Source: Prionace glauca (Eukaryota > Chordata > Chondrichthyes > Carcharhiniformes > Carcharhinidae). Taken from it: DNA of 64,000 nucleotides. Below, piece by piece: positions 32,731 to 43,861 of the stretch. Under the pieces are notes generated by a model, which did no database searches, was not told the DNA's origin, and saw only the letters and a program-made list of their open reading frames with translations. The DNA is taken from positions 9,612,284 through 9,676,283 of the forward strand of contig CM075755.1 of the NCBI GenBank assembly GCA_037974335.1. The letters run 5' to 3'. A program made the position numbers and the translations under genes. The stretch's first letter is position 1, and the number at the start of each line of letters is the position of its first letter.

Positions 32731-34545
32731 AACAAACAGAGTAGGGCGAAGAGAGGGCATGAGATGGCTTTGGCTGGTAGGATTAAGGAAAATCCAAAGG
32801 CATTTTATTCCTATATTAGAGGCAAGAGAGTAGTTAGAGGGAAAATTGGTCCTCTTAGGGACAAGAGTGGAGAGTTGTGTATTGAGTCGGAGGGAATGGG
32901 GGAGCTCCTGAATGAATACTTTGCGTCGGTATTCACGAAGGAGAGGGGTTCGGAATCGTGTGGTCTCTTGGAGGGAGTGGAGGTTTATTTGCAGGATATA
33001 GTTATTACGAGAGAGGAAGTGCTAGGGCTTTTAGGTAGTGTAAGGATGGATAAAGCTCCGGGGCCTGATGGTATTTATCCTAGGCTGCTTAGGGAGGCGA
33101 AAGATGAAATTGCTGGGGCTCTGGCGCAAATCTTTTGTCTCTTCTTTGGACACAGATGAGGTCCCAGAAGACTGGAGGGTAGCAAATGTGGTCCCGTTGT
33201 TCAAAAAAGGTAGTAGGGATAACCCTGGGAATTGTAGACCGGTGAGTTTGACGTCGGTGGTAGGGAAGTTAATGGAAAAAATACTTAGGGGTAGGATGTA
33301 TGAGCATTTGGAGCGTTGCGATCTGATTAGGGATACACAACATGGCTTTGTTAGAGGGAGGTCTTGCCTTGCGAATCTGGTGGAATTCTTTGAGGAGGTG
33401 ACAAAAACGGTTGACGATGGGAGAACCGTTGATGTCATCTATATGGATTTCAGTAAGGCGTTTGACAAAGTCCCTCATGGCAGGCTGGTAGAAAAGGTTA
33501 AGGCGCATGGAATACGAGGCCAGGTAGCTAGGTGGATTGAGAACTGGCTGGGAAATAGGAGACAGAGGGTAGTTGTGGAGGGGACCTTGTCGGGCTGGAG
33601 GCCAGTGACCAGTGGTGTGCCGCAGGGCTCAGTACTGGGACCTCTCCTCTTTGTAGTCTACATAAATGACTTGGAAGAGGGCGTAGGTGGTGTGATCAGC
33701 AAGTTTGCTGATGACACCAAGATGGCAGGGTTGGCGGGTACGGAACTGGATTGTCAGGTGATACAACAGGATATAGATAGGTTGGTGCAGTGGGCAGATA
33801 GGTGGCAGTTGGCATTTAATCCTGACAAATGCAAGGTGATGCATTTTGGACGGAATAATGCAGAGAGGAGCTATGTGATAAAAGGTAGGCCGATTAGGAG
33901 TATAGACATACAGAGGGACCTGGGAGTGCAGGTTCACAAATCCATGAAGGTTGCGTCACAAGTGGAGAAGGTTGTTAGGAAGGCTTATGGGATGTTAGCC
34001 TTTATAGGAAGGGGCATAGAGTATAAAAGCTGCTGTCTAATGCTTCAGTTGTACAGAACGTTGGTTAGACCGCATTTGGAGTACTGCGTCCAGTTCTGGT
34101 CACCTTACTACCGGAAGGACGTGGAGTCTCTGGAAAGGCTGCAGAGGAGGTTTACCATGATGTTGCCTGGCATGGGGGGACTGGGTTACGAGGAGAGGTT
34201 GAAGAAACTGGGACTATTTTCCTTGGAAAGACGGAGATTGAGCGGGGACATGATAGAAGTATATAAGATACTGAAGGGAATAGATAGAGTTAGTAGTGAG
34301 AGACTGCTCCCTAGACTGGGTATGATCATGAGAGGTCATCATTTAAGGGTGAGGGGGGAGAGGTATAATTTGGAGGTGAGAAGAAGGTTCTTTACGCAGA
34401 GAGTTATGGGGGTCTGGAACGCGCTACCGAGTAGGGTGGTAGAGGCAGGAACGTTGGACTCGTTTAAGATGCAGTTAGACAGGCACATGAGTGAAACGAG
34501 AATGGAGGGATATGGTAGGGGCTATTAAATAGGGTTAAACCTCGG
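32731..34545 (+). mobile_element. CR1 LINE, 5'-truncated, RT nearly intact
   Basis: Starts inside the endonuclease-RT linker (RAKRGHEMALAGRIKENPKA). RT follows: KAPGPDGIYPRLLREAKDEI, FKKGSRDNPGNCRPVSLTSV, DFSKAFDKVPHGRL, SGVPQGSVLGPLLF, KFADDTKMAG, and the C-terminus to 34528. One frameshift near 33130 separates the first 160 codons from the remaining 486 or so. Confidence 0.93.
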
Positions 34546-34689
34546 GAGACACCGGAAAGGCAGGCTGTAAGATTAATATTTTTGTCTTTATTCCACAGGT
34601 GGAGGTCCACCTCGTGTCAAACGAGGGGCATTCACACGGCGGGTCGTGCGTGGGCTGCTCTTGGAAGTTCCAGGAGTGGCCTAGTACTT

Positions 34690-35045
34690 CATGTCGGTGT
34701 GTGTGCTTGATCCTGGACCGGTAGATGGGCGCCGCAACAGCTCAGTGACTAGCACTGCTGGCTGTGCAGGCACATGGATTTGGGCCTGTGTCTGTGGGAG
34801 TTTGCGCATTCTCCCTGTGGTTGCGTGGGTTTCCTCCGGGTGCTCCGGTTTCCTCCCACACCCCAAAAATGTGCTCTCAGGCTAATCGGTTTTTACCAAA
34901 TTGACACTATTTCTTCCCTGAATCTGACTGAGTAGGGTTCCATTCATAGATATGCAGGGTAGAATAGGTGTAGGGTGATGTGGCGGCGCGGGCTCGTTGG
35001 GCCGAAGGGCCTGTTTCCCGTGCTGTGTTGTTGTTTGTTCTTTGT
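34690..35045 (+). mobile_element. Composite SINE-like repeat, diverged
   Basis: SINE-1-like body (gcgtgggtttcctccgggtg) followed by a CR1-type 3' end (gggccgaagggcctgtttcc). Same composite layout as 31944 but inverted and more diverged. Confidence 0.65.
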
Positions 35046-35590
35046 TTATCATCATTGGCAACAAGAACATCATTTGTGAAAGTGGTGGCATTGGAGAAAG
35101 TTTAGAGGAGGTTCACCAGGCTGATTCTGGGGATGAAAGAGCAAAGAACAAAGAAAATTACAACACAGGAACAGGGCCTTTGGACCTCCAAGCCTGCATC
35201 GAAAGAGTTCTTGTATGAGGAGAGATTAAACAGTTTGGGCTTGTACTCGCTGGAGTTTAGGAGCATGAGGGAGATCTGATCGAGGTATATAAAATTCTAA
35301 AAGGGATTGATAACAGTAAATGTAGACCAAATGTTTCCCCTTGTGGGGCAACCTCGAACAAGAGGTCACAGATATAGGTTGAGAGGCGGTAGATTTAAAA
35401 CTGCAATGAGGTGGAGAGGGGGGTGAATTTATGGAACTCGCTGCCCCATCACGCGGTGGAGTCTGAATCATTGAATGGTTTCAAGCAGGAGATAGATATA
35501 GAGATAGGTTTTTATTTAGAAAAACGGGTTAAAGGGATATGGGGAACAGGTGGGGAGGTGGATTGGAGACCAGGGAGAGATCAGCCATGA
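35046..35590 (+). mobile_element. CR1-type LINE 3' end with a nested tail
   Basis: Degraded C-terminal region and 3' UTR, interrupted at about 35141-35200 by an inverted CR1 tail (gaacaaagaaaattacaaca). Confidence 0.75.
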
Positions 35591-35772
35591 GGAGCAGGTT
35601 CAAGGTACTGATTCCTATGACTTCCTTTGGAACCCATCACCTACTGAGGTCAACAACATCACCACCACTTTCTGTCAATAAGAGTTCTGCTGTTAAAATG
35701 TTCCTCATTATTAGACATGAATTAGACTTTGTCTTTGAGAATTCAGCACAGGTAAAGGATTCCGAGACTCAC

Positions 35773-35865
35773 CTGCACAGGAATAGGAGCTCCTGTTTTG
35801 TTGCACACCTCCTTGTCTAAAGTTGCGAACTTATTCATGAAGCGGCAGACCAGGGAATCAGCATT
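35773..35865 (-). CDS. ADGRE-like exon: Cys-containing pre-GAIN linker
   Basis: Exon of 93 nt (31 codons), phase 0-0, donor CAG|GTGAGT. It encodes NADSLVCRFMNKFATLDKEV and CNKTGAPIPVQ. The C-x-F-x-N-x-x-x-x-x-L-D-x-x-C-x-N-K-T pattern resembles the segment between the last EGF domain and the GAIN domain of EMR1-type receptors. The acceptor (aaaccaacag) has a weak pyrimidine tract. A better tract 24 nt upstream (cttcttcag) would add eight residues but break phase with the 40233 exon, so the start is less certain than the end. Confidence 0.75.
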
Positions 35866-36234
35866 CTGTTGGTTTAACACAAAACATTGAACACCTGAAG
35901 AAGCTATGGCACCATTGGCAGCTTTTTTCAATGCCACACAAAAAAAAATTGTACTACCATGTGGGCGGCCCACCGCAATGGAGATACGTATCGGTCAAAC
36001 ATTCATCAGACCTCTCTCCAAGCCCCACGCCACCCCCGCACACCACCCCCCCACACAACCACCTCTTCCAATGAACAGATAGTGCATGGCAAAGGGATAA
36101 CTGGTAAGAGATGGAGAAGATGCTTCATCGATATCACAACAGAGACCAACAGAGCCCCTTCCAAGGCATTATGCTGAGCAGGAATAAAACAGCAATCTCA
36201 AGCTGTCAATCATTTCAGATTGTCATTCCCCTCA

Positions 36235-36425
36235 GGCTCTCAATCACCTCACCCTGGACATTCTCTCTTCCACCTTCTTCTGTCGAGTGAAAGATGCAAA
36301 AGTCATGTATCAACTGACTCAAGCACAGTTTCTTCCCTGCTGCCATCAGACTTTTGAATGGACACGTCACACCTAAAGCTGATCTTCCTCTACGCTCTGG
36401 ACTCGACTTTACCATTGCGTTGCGC
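36235..36425 (+). mobile_element. L2-like LINE 3' end, first part (split)
   Basis: Reads 'cattctctcttccaccttct' and 'ttgaatggacacgtcacacc'. The rest of the same element resumes at 38566-38690, so about 2.1 kb was inserted into it. Confidence 0.8.
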
Positions 36426-36719
36426 CCTATTCTGGGTGCGAAAACTTGGCAAAGTCGGGCGTGAGGTGAGTAGCATGATCTGCACCTGTCTCCGCTGCCC
36501 GAAAATGGCCACAATTGGGACTTTTTTTTTTGCATGCATTTAAATTGATTTAATGGGGCTGCACACCCAACCTTACCGGCACTTCCCCCCTTTACCGCTG
36601 TGTTCGCCCATCCAGGGTCGGTGTGAAATAGATATGGCCACAGAAGTCGGATTCAGGTGCTCCAGTTAGTGAGGAGGTAGCGTCCAATGGCTCTCTGCTT
36701 GAGATTAGAGTGGGAGGAA

Positions 36720-38232
36720 GGGGGGGGTCCACTGCCACACTGCCTGAGATCGGTGAGGGGAAAGGGGGGGTCCGCTCCCACTCTGCCTGAGATCGGTGAG
36801 GGGAAAGGGGGGGTCCGCTCCCACTCTGCCTGAGATCGGTGAGGGGAAAGGGGGGGTCCGCTTCCACACTGCCTGAGATCGGTGAGGGGAAAGGGGGGGG
36901 TCCGCTCCCACTCTGCCTGAGAACGGTGAGGGGAAAGGGGGGGTCCGCTCCCACTCTGCCTGAGTTCGGTGAGGGGAAAGGGAGGGTCCGCTCCCACTCT
37001 GCCTGAGATCGGTGAGGAGGGGGGGGGGGTCCGCTCCCACTCTGCCTGAGACCGGTGAGGGGAAAGGGAGGGTCCGCTTCCACTCTGCCTGAGACCGGTG
37101 AGGAGGGGGGGGGGTCCGCTCCCACTCTGCCTGAGATCGGTGAGGAGGGGGGGGTCCGCTCCCACTCTGCCTGAGATCGGTGAGGGGAAAGGGGGGGTCC
37201 GCTCCCACTCTGCCTGAGACCGGTGAGGGGAAAGGGGGGGGGTCCGCTCCCACTCTGCCTGAGACCGGTGAGGAGGGGGGGGGGGTCCGCTCCCACTCTG
37301 CCTGAGATCGGTGAGGGGAAAGGGGGGGTCCGCTCCCACTCTGCCTGAGATCGGTGAGGGGAAAGGGGGGGTCCGCTCCCACTCTGCCTGAGATCGGTGA
37401 GGGGAAAGGGGGGGTCCGCTCCCACTCTGCCTGAGATCGGTGAGGGGAAAGGGGGGGTTCACTTCCACTCTGCCTGAGATCGGTGAGGGGAAAGGGGGGG
37501 TCCACTTCCACTCTGCCTGAGATCGGTGAGGGGAAAGGGGGGGTTCACTTCCACTCTGCCTGAGATCGGTGAGGGGAAAGGGGGGGTCCACTTCCACTCT
37601 GCCTGAGATCGGTGAGGGGAAAGGGGGGGTCCGCTTCCACTCTGCCTGAGACCGGTGAGGAGGGGGGGGGTCCGCTCCCACTCTGCCTGAGACCGGTGAG
37701 GAGGGGGGGGGGGTCCGCTCCCACTCTGCCTGAGACCGGTGAGGGGAAAGGGGGGGGTCCGCTCCCACTCTGCCTGAGATCGGTGAGGGGAAAGGGGGGG
37801 GTCCGCTCCCACTCTGCCTGAGATCGGTGAGGAGGGGGGGGGGTCCGCTCCCACTCTGCCTGAGACCGGTGAGGAGGGGGGGGGTCCGCTCCCACTCTGC
37901 CTGAGATCGGTGAGGGGAAAGGGGGGGGTCCGCTCCCACTCTGCCTGAGATCGGTGAGGGGAAAGGGGAGGTCCACTTCCACTCTGCCTGAGATCGGTGA
38001 GGGGAAAGGGGGGGTTCACTTCCACTCTGCCTGAGATCGGTGAGGGGAAAGGGGGGGTCCACTTCCACTCTGCCTGAGATCGGTGAGGGGAAAGGGGGGG
38101 TCCACTTCCACTCTGCCTGAGATCGGTGAGGGGAAAGGGGGGGGTCCGCTCCCACTCTGCCTGAGATCGGTGAGGAGGGGGGGGGTCCGCTCCCACTCTG
38201 CCTGAGATCGGTGAGGAGGGGGGGGGGGGGGA
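36720..38232 (-). repeat. G-rich VNTR, about 43-bp unit, about 35 copies
   Basis: Unit 'gatcggtgaggggaaagggg' + 'gggtccgctcccactctgcctga'. Two unit types alternate (ggggaaaggggggg and aggaggggggggg). Because no unit contains a stop, several minus-strand frames stay open for hundreds of codons (Pro/Ser-rich), an artefact of the repeat. The G runs could form quadruplexes. Confidence 0.95.
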
Positions 38233-38565
38233 TCACAATCGGTCTGGGTGGCAGGGGTGTGGGGGGGTTAAAGGGGTCAGTAATGTTGTGGGGTTGGGGC
38301 AGTGTCTGTGAGGGCCAGGGAGAGGCATTATCCAGCCTAGGAGGGAGGTGGTAGGGGAGCAGCATTCTATCTTTTCTCTTGCACATTCACAGTTGAAGGC
38401 ACCGATCAGCATTGCAGGATTTTGGGCTTCTGCAGCATGATTTGGAATGGCTGTTTATTTTCAGATAGGGTGCATATGGGGGTGCCGGCGAACAGGTCTA
38501 TGCCCCCAGTTCCAAGTCCATCCAGCACTTTGAATGAAAATGGTAAATTTGGGCCCCCTATCTGT

Positions 38566-38690
38566 GATTGTAACATTACATTGTGCACCCTCTCCTTTCC
38601 TTCTCTCTGATGTACTCTATGAAAGGTATTTGTTTACACTTTTCACTGCAAACCGACACATGAATAAATAAATCAAATCAAAGAATGTTA
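38566..38690 (+). mobile_element. L2-like LINE 3' end, second part
   Basis: Continues the element at 36235, with terminal 'aaataaatcaaatcaaag'. Confidence 0.8.
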
Positions 38691-38944
38691 AAAAAAACCG
38701 AAGAGCAGAAGTTTAGATTAGTTTAGATTGCAGTCTGGGTTTTACATCTGCCATTATACTCTAAATGTCTTTGCAGCCACCGTAACTTGTAGACTGAGTG
38801 GTCATGTGATAGCACGGCTACAAAAGGATCATGTGACGGAAGTGTGGGAGTTCTCCCTCAGCACAGCACAAGCACTGGAGTAGCGACTCGACAAGTGAAG
38901 AAAGTATTGCTTGTAATAAGTCCTTGGCTGACATTGTTTCAGGA
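38691..38944. other. Unclassified
   Basis: About 250 bp with no coding pattern. It directly precedes a Penelope tail. Confidence 0.3.
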
Positions 38945-39186
38945 ATGATGTGGACATGCTGGCGTTGGACTGGGGTAAACACAGTAAGAAGTCTCACAAC
39001 ACCAGGTTAAAGGTGTTACTTGGTAGCAACAGGTTTACTTGGTAGCAAAAGCCTCTAGCTTTAGGGCCTCTGACCCTTCGTCAGGTGAGTGGAGAGTTCT
39101 GATCACAAATAGGGGATGTAAAGACACACACTCAGTTTACAGAATGTTGATTAGAATTCTGATTAGAAAACTCGCTCTTCTGGTTG
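38945..39186 (-). mobile_element. Penelope 3' tail
   Basis: Contains 'tggactggggtaaacacag', 'aacaccaggttaaagg' and 'gtcaggtgagtggagagttc', as in the 61744 element. Truncated by the CR1 at 39187. Confidence 0.8.
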
Positions 39187-40231
39187 GTAGTTGGTGACTA
39201 GTGGAGTGCCGCAGGGATCGGTGCTGGGGCCTCAACTGTTTACTATTTATATAGATGATCTGGAGGAGGGGGCTGAGTGCAGGGTAACAAAATTTGCTGA
39301 TGACACAAAGATGAGTGGAAAAGCGAATTGCGTGGAGGATACGGAAAGTCTGCAGAGAAATCTGGATAGGCTGAGTGAATGGGCGAGGACCTGGCAGATG
39401 GAGTATAACGTTGGCAAATGTGAGGTTATCCACTTTGGAAGAAATAATAGTACGATGGAATATTATTTAAATGGTGAAAAGCTGCAGCATGCTACTGTGC
39501 AGAGGGACCTGGGGGCCCTTGTGCACGAATCGCAAAAACCCAGTCTGCAGGTACAGCAGGTGGTCAGGAAGGCGAATGGGATGCTGGCCTTTATAGCGAG
39601 GGGGATTGAATATAAAAGTAGGGAGGTCTTGCTGCAACTGTACAGGGTACTGGTGAGGCCACAGCTGGAGTACTGTGTGCAGTTTTGGTCCCCTTATTTG
39701 CGAAAGGATATATTGGCCTTGGAGGGAGTACAGAGAAGGTTCACTAGGCTGATACCGGAGATGAGGGGGTTAGCTTATGAGGCGAGATTAAATAGACTGG
39801 GCCTGTACTCATTGGAGTTTAGAAGGCTGAGGGGGAATCTTATAGAAACTTACAAGATGACGAAGGGGCTAGATAGGGTAGAGGTAGAGAGATTCTTTCC
39901 ACTTAGAAAGGAAACCAGAACGAGGGGGCACAGCCTCAAAATAAAGTGGGGGGGGGGGTGCAGTTTAGAACAGAGTTGAGGAGGAATTTCTTCTCTCAGA
40001 GGGTGGTGAATCTCTGAAATTCTCTGCCCATTGATATGGTGGAGGCTACCTCGTTGAATATGTTTAAGTCACGGGTTTCTGATAGACAAGGGAATTAAGA
40101 GTTATGGGGAAAAAGTGGGAAAGTGGAACTGATCCACTTCAGATCAGCCATGATCTTATTGAATGGTGGGGCAGGCTCGAAGGGCTAGATGGCCGACTCC
40201 TGCTCCTATTTCTTATGTTCTTATGTTCTTA
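39187..40231 (+). mobile_element. CR1 LINE, 5'-truncated, ending at an exon
   Basis: Starts at the RT motif SGVPQGSVLGPQLF; KFADDTKMSG follows and the C-terminus is open to about 39979 with decay near a G run. The 3' UTR ends in 'ttcttatgttcttatgttctta'-type repeats that touch the splice donor of the receptor exon at 40233. Confidence 0.92.
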
Positions 40232-40232
40232 C

Positions 40233-40291
40233 CGACTGGCATTCTGTAGCATAGTCAGTTCCATTATCCGGAAGACATTTAAAAGGACGAT
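40233..40291 (-). CDS. Short Cys linker exon between the Ig and GAIN parts
   Basis: Exon of 59 nt, phase 1 in and 0 out, acceptor 'tgttttcag', donor TCG|GTAAGA. With the last base of the preceding exon it encodes DRPFKCLPDNGTDYATECQS. It has two cysteines and one N-glycosylation sequon (NGT). It sits where EGF repeats occur in known ADGRE genes but is too short to be one; it may be an EGF remnant or the C-terminal flank of such a domain. The donor directly abuts the 3' tail of a CR1 LINE, so the GT straddles the insertion junction. Confidence 0.7.
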
Positions 40292-40384
40292 CTGAAAACA
40301 CAAACGAGATAGTTGACCTTCCAAATCTCCAATGGGCAAGTAGTTAGCCATAGTCCCCAGCAGAACAGAGGCACCTTGCTCTAA

Positions 40385-40900
40385 CGCAGGGTGTGCAATA
40401 TGGAAAGCATCCTTTCCAGATGTATCACAGCTTGTATGGCTCCTGCTCTGACCAAAGCCACAAGAAACTACAAAGGGTTATGAACATTACCTAGTCCATC
40501 GCGCAAACCAGCCTCCCATCCATTGACTCTGTCTACACTTTCCGCTACCTCAGAAACGCAGTTAACATAATCAAGGACCCTACACATCCCGGACATTCTC
40601 TCTTCCACCTTCTTCCGTCAGGAAAGAGATACAAAAGTCTGAGGTCCCGTACCAACCAACTCAAAAACAGCTTCTTCCCTGTGCCATCAGATGTTTGAAT
40701 GGACCTACCTCGCATTAAGTTGATCTTTCTCTACGCCCTAGCTATGACTGTAACACTATATTCTGCACTCTCTCCTTTCCTTTCCCCTATGTACTCTATG
40801 AATGATATGCTTTTTTCTGTACAGCCCGCAAGAAACAATACTTTTCACTGTATCCCAAAACATGCGACAATAACGAATCAAAGCAAATCAAATTAAAAAA
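40385..40900 (+). mobile_element. L2-like LINE 3' end
   Basis: From 'gtgtgcaatatggaaagcat' to the tail 'aaagcaaatcaaatt'. Confidence 0.85.
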
Positions 40901-41580
40901 AGCTTGAGGACCATCATTTTGCAATCATGGAGCAAGGTAAGGAGGAGGGCCTCCTTGAACTACCACAACCAATCTGGGGATTGAACCCATGCCAATGGCA
41001 TCGTACACCAGCCACCTGATCCAAACAACACCTAGTTGGTAATGGACATTAAGGAGAACTTTGTTACTGAGGAAGGAGTATTGTGTACAACTCTGGGTGC
41101 CACACTATAGGAATCACATAGCACCCAACTAAAAATTCTTAGAGTGCCCACCAAGTCTGCACCAACTAATTCCAGCCTTGGATCACTGAGTGTGTGAAGT
41201 CTGCACATTCTCCCCACGTCTGCGTGAGATTCCAACAGGTGCTCCAGTTTCCTCCCGTTTTCCAGTTTAATCTGTGCAGGTTAGGGTGGATTGGCCATGC
41301 TAAATTGTCCCTTAGTGTCCAAAGATGTGCAGGTTAGGTGGATTGGCCATGCTAAATTGCCCCTTAGTGTCCAAAGATGTGCAGGTTAGGTGGATTGGCC
41401 ATGCTAAATTGCCCTTAGTATCCAAAGATGTGCAGGTTAGGTGGATTAACCACGGTAAATGCATGGGGCTAGGGGAATAGATTGGCAAGGGGATGGGCCT
41501 GGGTAAGATGCTCTTTCAGGGAGTCGGTACTGACTCAATGGGCCAAATGGCACTGTAGGGATTCTATGGATTCAGCAGTG
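40901..41580 (+). mobile_element. Duplicated intron segment with SINE-1 and short 52-bp array
   Basis: 40901-41100 is homologous to 44438-44640. SINE-1 from about 41165 carries three to four 52-bp units (41270-41450). Confidence 0.75.
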
Positions 41581-41641
41581 AGTTGTGAAATATAGGAAGG
41601 CAAATTCAATCACTGGTAATCAGATCAATGCATAAACTCAC

Positions 41642-41976
41642 CGTCCTTAACACTGAGGATTTTATCTTCTTTTTTGTCATTGTCTCCGCAATATACTACT
41701 TGGCAGCAGTACAGACCATCATCTTTCATGGTCAAATTGTGTATGGTGAGAGAGAGTTGCCTCGCTCAATGTCCCCAAACAAGTTGTATTTTGTGTTAGA
41801 ACGATAGGTGATATTTTTCCCATCAGTTTCAAGAATCATTTTGTCACAGTGATTTACAGGCATCTCTGAGCACCTGCCTTGGCTCCAATACATTGCAGTT
41901 AAACCATAAGAGGCAACGCTGTAGGTGCAAGGCAGGGTGACTGAGGATCCTAATGTCCCATTGATATGCAATGGCT
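41642..41976 (-). pseudogene. TIM-type IgV exon 3, frame broken by 1 nt
   Basis: Exon of 335 nt, homologous to the IgV exons at 43403 and 51336, with the same acceptor context (tttttttgcag) and donor (GACG|GTGAGT). It starts EPLHINGTLGSSVTLPCTYS and has Y in place of the Cys of M-C-W (AMYWSQGRC). At about 41753-41760 the strand that should read G-N-V-S-L-T-I has lost one nucleotide, which leads to an early stop. Beyond that point the second frame is intact (LYCCQVVYCGDNDKK). Because the exon is phase 1-1, skipping it keeps the receptor in frame. It is either a decaying domain or a sequencing or assembly error. Confidence 0.82.
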
Positions 41977-42104
41977 CTGCAAAAAAAATGGAAATTACAT
42001 CCAGAGTCTGTAATATGGAAGACGACACCAAAGCAGCTGAATCACAACAACTGAATCAGAACACTGTTAAGATTAGTGTCTGCAGATTTAACCCAAAGAA
42101 TGTG

Positions 42105-43212
42105 GAGGTGCAAAATTAAGAGGCTGCTGCTGTTGTGGAACAAGGGGGCAGGAGAAAGCCAGTTACCCCCTCAAGCCAGTATAGAAAGCATCTTGTCCAG
42201 ATGTAACACAGCTTGGTATGGCTCCTGCTGTGAACAAGATTAACGAAGGAAGAGTGGTGGATGTGGTTTATATGGACTTCAGCAGGGCGTTTGATAAGGT
42301 TCCCCATGCAAGACTTCTTGAAAAGGTGAGAGGGCATGGGATCCAAGGGGCTGTTGCCTTATCGATCCAGAACTGGCTTGCCTGCAGAAGGCAGAGAGTA
42401 GTTGTGGAGGTTGGTCACCAGTGGGGTGCCCCAGGGATTTGTTCTAGGACTCTTGCTGTTTGTCATTTTCATAAATGACCTGGATGAGGAAGTGGAGGGA
42501 TGGGTTAGTAAGTTTGCTGATGACACGAAGATTGGTGGTGTTGTGGATAGTCTGGAGGGATGTCAGAAGTTGCAGCGAGACATAGATAGGATGCAAGGCT
42601 GGGCAGAGAAGTGGCAGATGGACTTCAAGGCAGATAAGTGTGTAGTAGTCCACTTTGGCAGGTCCAGTGGAATGAAGGAGTACAATATCAAGGGTGGAGT
42701 CTTAGCTGTGTTGAAGAGCAAAAGGACCTTGGGGTCTGGGTCCATAGGACTCTTAAATCGGCCTCATAGGTGGAGGATGTGGTCAAGAAGGCGTATGGTG
42801 TGCTAGCCTTCATTAATCAATGGATTGAGTTTAGGAATTGGGAGGTAACTCAAAGAATGTGGAGGTGCAAAATTAAGCAGCTGCTGCTGTTGTGGAACAA
42901 GGGGGCAGGAGAAAGCCAGTTGCCCCCTCAAGCCAATATAGAAAGCATCTTGTCTGGATGTATCACAGCTTGGCATGGCTCCCACCCATTGACTCTGTCT
43001 ACACTTCTCGCTGCCTCGGAAAAGCAGCCAGCATAATCAAGGACCCCCACACACCCCGGACATTCTCTCTTCCACCTTCTTCCATCAGTAAAAAGATACA
43101 AAAGTCTGAGGTCCCATACCAACTGACTCAAGAACAGCTTCTTCCCTGCTGCTGTCAGACTTTTGAATGGACCTACCTCGCATTAAGTTGATCTTTCTCT
43201 ACACCCTAGCTA
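42105..43212 (+). mobile_element. L2-like 3' ends flanking a CR1 fragment
   Basis: 42105-42240 and 42851-43212 are L2-like sequence, both starting at 'caaagaatgtggaggtgcaa'. Between them, 42241-42849 is a plus-strand CR1 RT fragment (DFSRAFDKVPHARLLEKVRG, KFADDTKIGG) lacking both ends and with frame breaks. Confidence 0.85.
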
Positions 43213-43402
43213 TGGTAAAAGCATGGGGTTGGGGAATAGAGTGGCAAGTGGGTGGGCCTAGATAAGATGCTTTTTTTGGGGAGTTAGTGCTGACTCAATG
43301 AGCTGAATGGCACTGTAGGGATTCTATGGATTCAGCAGTGAGTTGTGAAATATAGGAAGGCAAATTTAATCATTGGTAATCAGATCAATTGCATGAACTC
43401 AC

Positions 43403-43735
43403 CGTCCTTAATGCTGAGGATTATATCTTCTTTCTTGTTATTACCTCTGCTATTTTCTATCCAGCAGCAGTACAGACCCTCATCTCTCATGGTCAAATTG
43501 TGTATGGTGAGAGAGACATTACCTTGCTCAATGTCCCCATACAAGTTGTATCTTTTCAAATGAAAGGTGATTACTTTCTCAGCAGTTGCAAGAAACATGT
43601 TGGAACAGAAATATGAAAACATGCTGGAGCACCTGCCTTTACCCCAACACATTGAAGATAAACCATAAGCAGTAACATTGTAGGTGCAAGGCAGGGTGGC
43701 CGAGGATCTTAACATCCCTTTGATATGCAATGGCT
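43403..43735 (-). CDS. TIM-type IgV domain exon 2
   Basis: Exon of 333 nt, phase 1-1, acceptor 'tttttgcag', donor GACG|GTGAGT. It encodes an Ig V-set domain with the TIM six-cysteine pattern: T-L-P-C-T-Y (B strand), SSMCWGKGRC (C strand and CC' loop), a fourth Cys in YFCSN, and LYCCWIE (F strand with the doubled Cys). Y-N-L-Y-G-D-I-E-Q-G-N-V-S-L-T-I corresponds to the TIM D-E strands. The FG loop reads NSRGNNKKED and lacks the W-F-N-D motif used for metal and phosphatidylserine binding. This is the copy with the complete cysteine set. Confidence 0.9.
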
Positions 43736-43861
43736 CTGCAAAAACAAAAATGGAAATTATATTCAGAGCCTGTAATATGGAGGAAGATGTGTTGCCAAAG
43801 CAGCTGAATCACAACAACTGAATCAGAACACTGTTAAGATTAGTGTCTGCAGATTTTACCC

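Noticed and set aside
36592-38386. A 577-codon Pro/Ser-rich open frame and overlapping ones
   Set aside because: Every unit of the 43-bp VNTR is stop-free in several frames; this is a repeat artefact.
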